This document shows, one piece after another, positions 11,744 through 64,000 of a stretch of DNA of 64,000 bases. Positions within the stretch are counted from its first letter, which is position 1, and every line of letters begins with the position of its first letter. A program made the translations under genes and the position numbers. Under the pieces are notes generated by a model. That model was not told the origin of the DNA. It worked only from the letters and a program-made list of their open reading frames with translations, and ran no database searches. Source of the DNA: Acanthosepion esculentum. Lineage: Eukaryota > Mollusca > Cephalopoda > Sepiida > Sepiidae. The DNA lies in the NCBI GenBank assembly GCA_964036315.1, contig OZ038485.1, forward strand, positions 95,972,575 to 96,036,574, in the 5' to 3' direction.

Positions 11744-12596
11744 GATGCAGAACTGAGTCAATTCATTGATAGTTGGGTTGTTTTAATGGTCAGAAGTTGG
11801 TGTTTTTAGGGGCTGACTAATATTTGTACTGCTGTCCTCTAACAAAGTGATATGAAATTGTCAGATTGGACTAATTAGAAACTTGTAGAAATAACTCATT
11901 TGAATTATTTACTATGAAAGTCATAAACGAGTATGTCAATATAAAGAATATGTATAATCTTGTAAGGATTGCTATGCAAGACAAAAGAATCACATAGGAA
12001 GCCCTAATGATGAAAATTCTATGGTGTGTATAGTTAACCTGTTATTGATCTACTAGAAACCAATTCTGATTTTGTATTAAAAAAATAGGATTGGGGTTAT
12101 GGTAGCAAGTCATCAAAAACACATGACCTTAAAGCTCTAGTTATGAATGATATTTTACTAAAAAGTTCTTGGCATAACCCACTTCCCAAAATCTGACCAA
12201 ATAATCAAACCAGAATCTTTTTTTAGAGTTTCTTGGTCAAGTTGAGAACTTTACATCACCCACTTCAAAACACATTTCCAGCTTGTTTTGGAAAATAATG
12301 GACATTCATATTCTGTGCCAATTCATCCATGATAGAACTTTGTCTTATCTCATCAGTTTTCAGGGTTTTATCATTATTTTTTAAGCTCAATTTATATAAA
12401 ATATTTCTTTTGGCAGTAGATTTGATTAATAAGTTCTTTCCTGCAGCATACTTTCCCCCTAGTTTGTAATACATGTTAATTTTGTAAATATATCGGTGAT
12501 GAAAAAGAATTTTCTCTAATTGTGAACACACCTTCTTGTTAAGTTTCTATATATTATCAAAATACTGTGTGTATACTACTATTAATTCTCTCTCTA

Positions 12597-12641
<45 letters not shown>

Positions 12642-12939
12642 GAGGAACACTTAATGTGTCACCGTAGTTTAGGTTACTACTGTATAAGGAAGTCATTCAT
12701 TATACAGTGTGACTCATCCTTATAGCCATATCCTTCATTCGAATCATACATTAAACAAACCCAACCTTTGGGTTTGCTTCTACCCCTTTTCCTGTATAAA
12801 CTTTAACCAGCATGCCTTTTCCTTTTTCTCCAGTTTGTCAGTGTGTATTTCCTTTAGGGGTGGATTGTTAAGGAAAAGTGTTGCTTGGAGCTTACTTCAC
12901 TACTTTTAACTTTTCCCAAGTTTTTATTTCTCTATATTT
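11541..12939. other. Non-coding stretch with (AT)n(AC)n microsatellites
   Basis: Compound (AT)n(AC)n tracts sit at 11706-11740 and 12597-12640, and a copy of the short repeat described under 9901-11039 lies at 12160-12290. I see nothing gene-like. Confidence 0.5.
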
Positions 12940-13400
12940 TTTTCTCTCTCCTTCCTCTCCCCTCCCCTTACTCTCCCTTCCTTACTCTCCCTTCCTTCCT
13001 CTCTCCATCTATCTCTTCCTTTCTCTCTCTACCTTCCTCTCTCCACCTCTCTCTACCTTCCTCTCTCCACCTCTCTCTACCTTCCTCTCTCCACCTCTCT
13101 CTACCTTCCTCTCTCCACCTCTCTCTACCTTCCTCTCTCCACCTCTCTCTACCTTCCTCTCTCTCCACCTCTCTCTACCTTCCTCTCTCTCCACCTCTCT
13201 CTACCTTCCTCTCTCTCCACCTCTCTCTACCTTCCTCTCTCTCCACCTCTCTCTACCTTCCTCTCTCTCCACCTCTCTCTACCTTCCTCTCTCTCCACCT
13301 CTCTCTACCTTCCTCTCTCTCCACCTCTCTCTACCTTCCTCTCTCTCCACCTCCCCATTCCCATCTCCCCTGTGTCTCCCTCTCCACTGGTCTTCCTCTC
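12940..13400. repeat. Pyrimidine-rich minisatellite (24/26-bp units)
   Basis: At least twelve tandem copies of CCTCTCTCCACCTCTCTCTA + CCTT (24 bp); the later ones carry an extra CT (26 bp). The + strand is almost purely C and T, the minus strand A and G. Four overlapping ORFs across it are low-complexity artefacts, not genes. Confidence 0.9.
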
Positions 13401-13440
13401 TTTCTCCCTATTTCCTCTTTTTAAACACCTGCCTCACCTC

Positions 13441-14185
13441 ATTTTTTATAATTTTAGCAGAGATGTCTTAGTGTCAAATAATAAAATTTTGAATTAATAT
13501 TTGCTGTCCCAAAAAATAATTTTCATTTGCTTTTGTGGAATACCTTCATTAGTACGAATTTCCCTTTCATTAATTTGTAACGGAATAAAGCAAAGAAGCA
13601 ATTACCATTAATAAATGGGGAAAATGTTTTGAGCATTCCTATACAATAAAAATTTCCTACGTCCATCTGCCTTGATGTTGAAAGTCAATTTTTCTTGAGG
13701 GATCTGGTGTAAAAATTTTTTTTTCTATCATACAGTTTTTTTTTTTTTTTTTTGTTTTTTTTTTGCACTTGAACTGGCCCTGAACTTACATGCCCCTGTT
13801 CAAAATTTAGATTTCGCTACAGTTTTATGGAAATCTTAGGCAAGGTTATTTTTGGGATTTGTGAATGTGAAAGATTTTTTATATAAATGAATGCTAATTG
13901 CTTTTCTGCACCAGAGGAGTGCTCTGTTTTGGAAACATGGCGAAGCCTTTATTTTACATACTAAACATATGGAAATTTCGGTATTGGCTTTGTTTTTAGT
14001 ATTTCTTGTGTCACAATGTTGTCATGACAGTGAATGAAAGCTTTAATGTCTTTCAGTTACTTTCACAGGTTGCATAAACACCTTTTTCTCATAAAAGAAA
14101 ATTTAGTTCAAGCATTGTTCTATTTTAGTAGTTGTGAAAGTCAAACCCTTTTACATAACCCAAATCCTCTTTTCTTTTCCTTCAG
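13441..14185. other. Intron sequence before first visible exon, poly-T tracts
   Basis: Homopolymer T tracts at about 13735-13765 and ordinary AT-rich sequence. No exon was recognised. Confidence 0.5.
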
Positions 14186-62789
<48,604 letters not shown>

Positions 62790-62929
62790 GTAAGGTTTAT
62801 TTTCATTTTTAATTTTGTTTCATTTCTTTTCCACTTATGGTTAGTAGATAAATGTGAAGTAACTTTATGGTCTTTACACTCTCCGTTCAAGAATGCACTT
62901 CTGAGGTCTCCTCCTGAGTAAAAGCTGGA

Positions 62930-63500
62930 ATTGAGACTTTCATCCCTGCAAGGGAATATACGGTTAAATTGCGCTTATCCCCTTGGTTCTCTGTTGCTTG
63001 CTCAGCTGCCATTGCCCATAGGAATCACTTCTTCCACCTATATCGTAGTGACATGTCTGATTGCAACAGACGTCTCTTTGTCTCAGCCCGTAACGAATGC
63101 AAGTGTGTCCTCAATGAATCAAAGTCACTATTTGCTGATATAATGAAACAACGTATTGCATCTGACAAATTTGACTCCAAGGGTTATCGGCATCTCTGCA
63201 AGAGTGTACTTAACAACAGCAAGCCCACAATACTTCCTTTGTTCAACCAATTTGAGGTTCTGACCTCCTCAGCTGATAAGGCTGAGTGCTTTGCTTGGAA
63301 ATTCTCATCCAACTCAATGCTTGACTCATCTGGTGTACCCACACCCTATTTTCTCCCTAGAACTGAGGCTCTATTGAGTGAGTTGCACATAACCCTGTCG
63401 GTATTGGGCATCATCTCTAAATTAGATTCCCATAAGGCTACCAGTGGAGATAGGATACTAGCTATTGTCCTGAATAAATGTGCTCCTGAGCTGGCCTTTG
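62930..63500 (+). pseudogene. LINE ORF2 fragment, region before the polymerase core
   Basis: The frame at 62969-63556 reads AIAHRNHFFHLYRSDMSDCN, then FVSARNECKCVLNESKSLFA, LPLFNQFEVLTSSADKAECF and ITLSVLGIISKLDSHKATSG then DRILAIVLNKCAPELA. The last part matches the LINE motif VxxxLxxLDxxKAxGPDxIPxxVLKxCAPELA that opens the reverse-transcriptase domain. The frame is open to 63556, but no start codon of the LINE or catalytic YADD follows. At about 63505 it runs into SINE sequence (AAAGGTATGAATTC), so it is truncated by an insertion. Confidence 0.85.
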
Positions 63501-63504
63501 CCCC

Positions 63505-64000
63505 TGTGAAAGGTATGAATTCTCTTTTTCATCTCCCCACCTCAGCCATGTGTTAATTAGCAGATTATACTAGCTGTGGTTGGCAATCAGTCTAGAAGGA
63601 CAACTCTGAATTCAAGATCCAGCCATCTCTAGTTATAGGTTAAATAGCAGGGTAGATTAGACTCTCTAGCCTTGGGTGGTAACAAGTCTAAGAGAAGGAG
63701 AACCAGAAAAAGCAATAGCAAATCACTCCACTATGTTTTCCAAGAACTACATCCAGCAATAATGTCTTTGATTGAGAGATTGGAGGTTTTTGGGGAATGT
63801 GCAACCACTTATTAATTGCAGTTGTTTCCAGGAGCACCCCCTCCTGGGGTTGGTAACATCCGTTAGTTTCCCAACAATGGGTAAACAGTGAACCCCTAAA
63901 CAAAATCAAAACACTGTGAAAGTATAAAAAATACGAGCAATACATTTCTGTATATAAAAAAAATTACCACCAATACTTACTTTTAGTAAAATTACTAACA
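63505..64000 (+). mobile_element. SINE body followed by TC-family repeat, cut by window end
   Basis: 63505-63700: AAAGGTATGAATTCTC, CCTCAGCCATGTGTTAATTA GCAG, GACAACTCTGAATTCAAGAT. 63730-64000: GAACTACATCCAGCAATAAT, GGAGGTTTTTGGGGAATG, AACAAAATCAAAACACTGTG AAAGTATAAA and AGCAATACATTTC sub-units. The order matches 54055-55100. Confidence 0.75.

Noticed and set aside
12878..13471. 197- and 179-codon Ser/Leu/Pro-rich ORFs and the opposite Glu/Arg-rich ones
   Set aside because: All four come from the CT minisatellite and are low-complexity.

Overview
This is a piece of an animal nuclear genome: AT-rich, repeat-dense, and with no bacterial-type gene organisation. Ten short exons bounded by GT-AG splice sites join in one reading frame on the + strand (14186 to 62789) and encode about 314 residues of one kinesin motor domain. 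The best family fit is kinesin-3, KIF16 subfamily, with features closer to STARD9 (KIF16A) than to KIF16B: a long serine-rich loop 12 without a lysine run, and a histidine where most kinesins have the asparagine of switch I. The N-terminal start and everything after the motor/neck boundary lie outside the window. The giant introns, the dense SINEs and the kinds of SINE present suggest a mollusc, most likely a cephalopod such as an octopus. That assignment is inference; nothing in the window proves the species.

Layout. 1-14185 is upstream intron (or 5' region) filled with decayed transposable elements: foldback elements, two LINE fragments, a hAT-like MITE, SINEs and a pyrimidine-rich minisatellite. 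Exon 1 (P-loop) and the 33-nt exon 2 lie at 14.2-14.7 kb. A 14.2 kb intron follows, holding a probable hAT element with an 8-bp target-site duplication, inverted SINE pairs and LINE pieces. Exon 3 is at 28.9 kb. The next intron carries the most striking object in the window: 43 apparently identical copies of a 45-bp unit (30084-32018) whose unit is an internal segment of a tRNA-derived SINE found elsewhere in the window. Exons 4 to 6 (39.9, 44.1 and 47.0 kb) are interleaved with a LINE reverse-transcriptase 3' end, a GC-rich tandem repeat, a large SINE foldback and a Ty1/copia-like fragment. Exons 7 to 10 (56.1, 57.5, 58.8 and 62.7 kb) complete the motor domain. The last 1.2 kb holds a LINE polyprotein fragment and SINE material.

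Main repeat families, named here for reference: S5, a composite SINE with a 5S-rRNA-derived head, a tRNA-like module and a body; ST, a tRNA-derived SINE with intact A and B boxes at 19015-19345, the source of the 45-bp satellite; TC, a family ending in a 3' tail shared with S5; LN, a non-LTR retrotransposon with several 5'-truncated copies; FB, a foldback element family. There are also mariner, Tc1-like, hAT-like and copia-like relics and about 20 dinucleotide microsatellites. Almost every long ORF other than the kinesin exons comes from repeats.

All calls are from reading the sequence by eye. Exon boundaries are confident because phases and splice sites agree across all ten exons. Repeat boundaries are approximate (about 10-30 bases) unless a target-site duplication is quoted.
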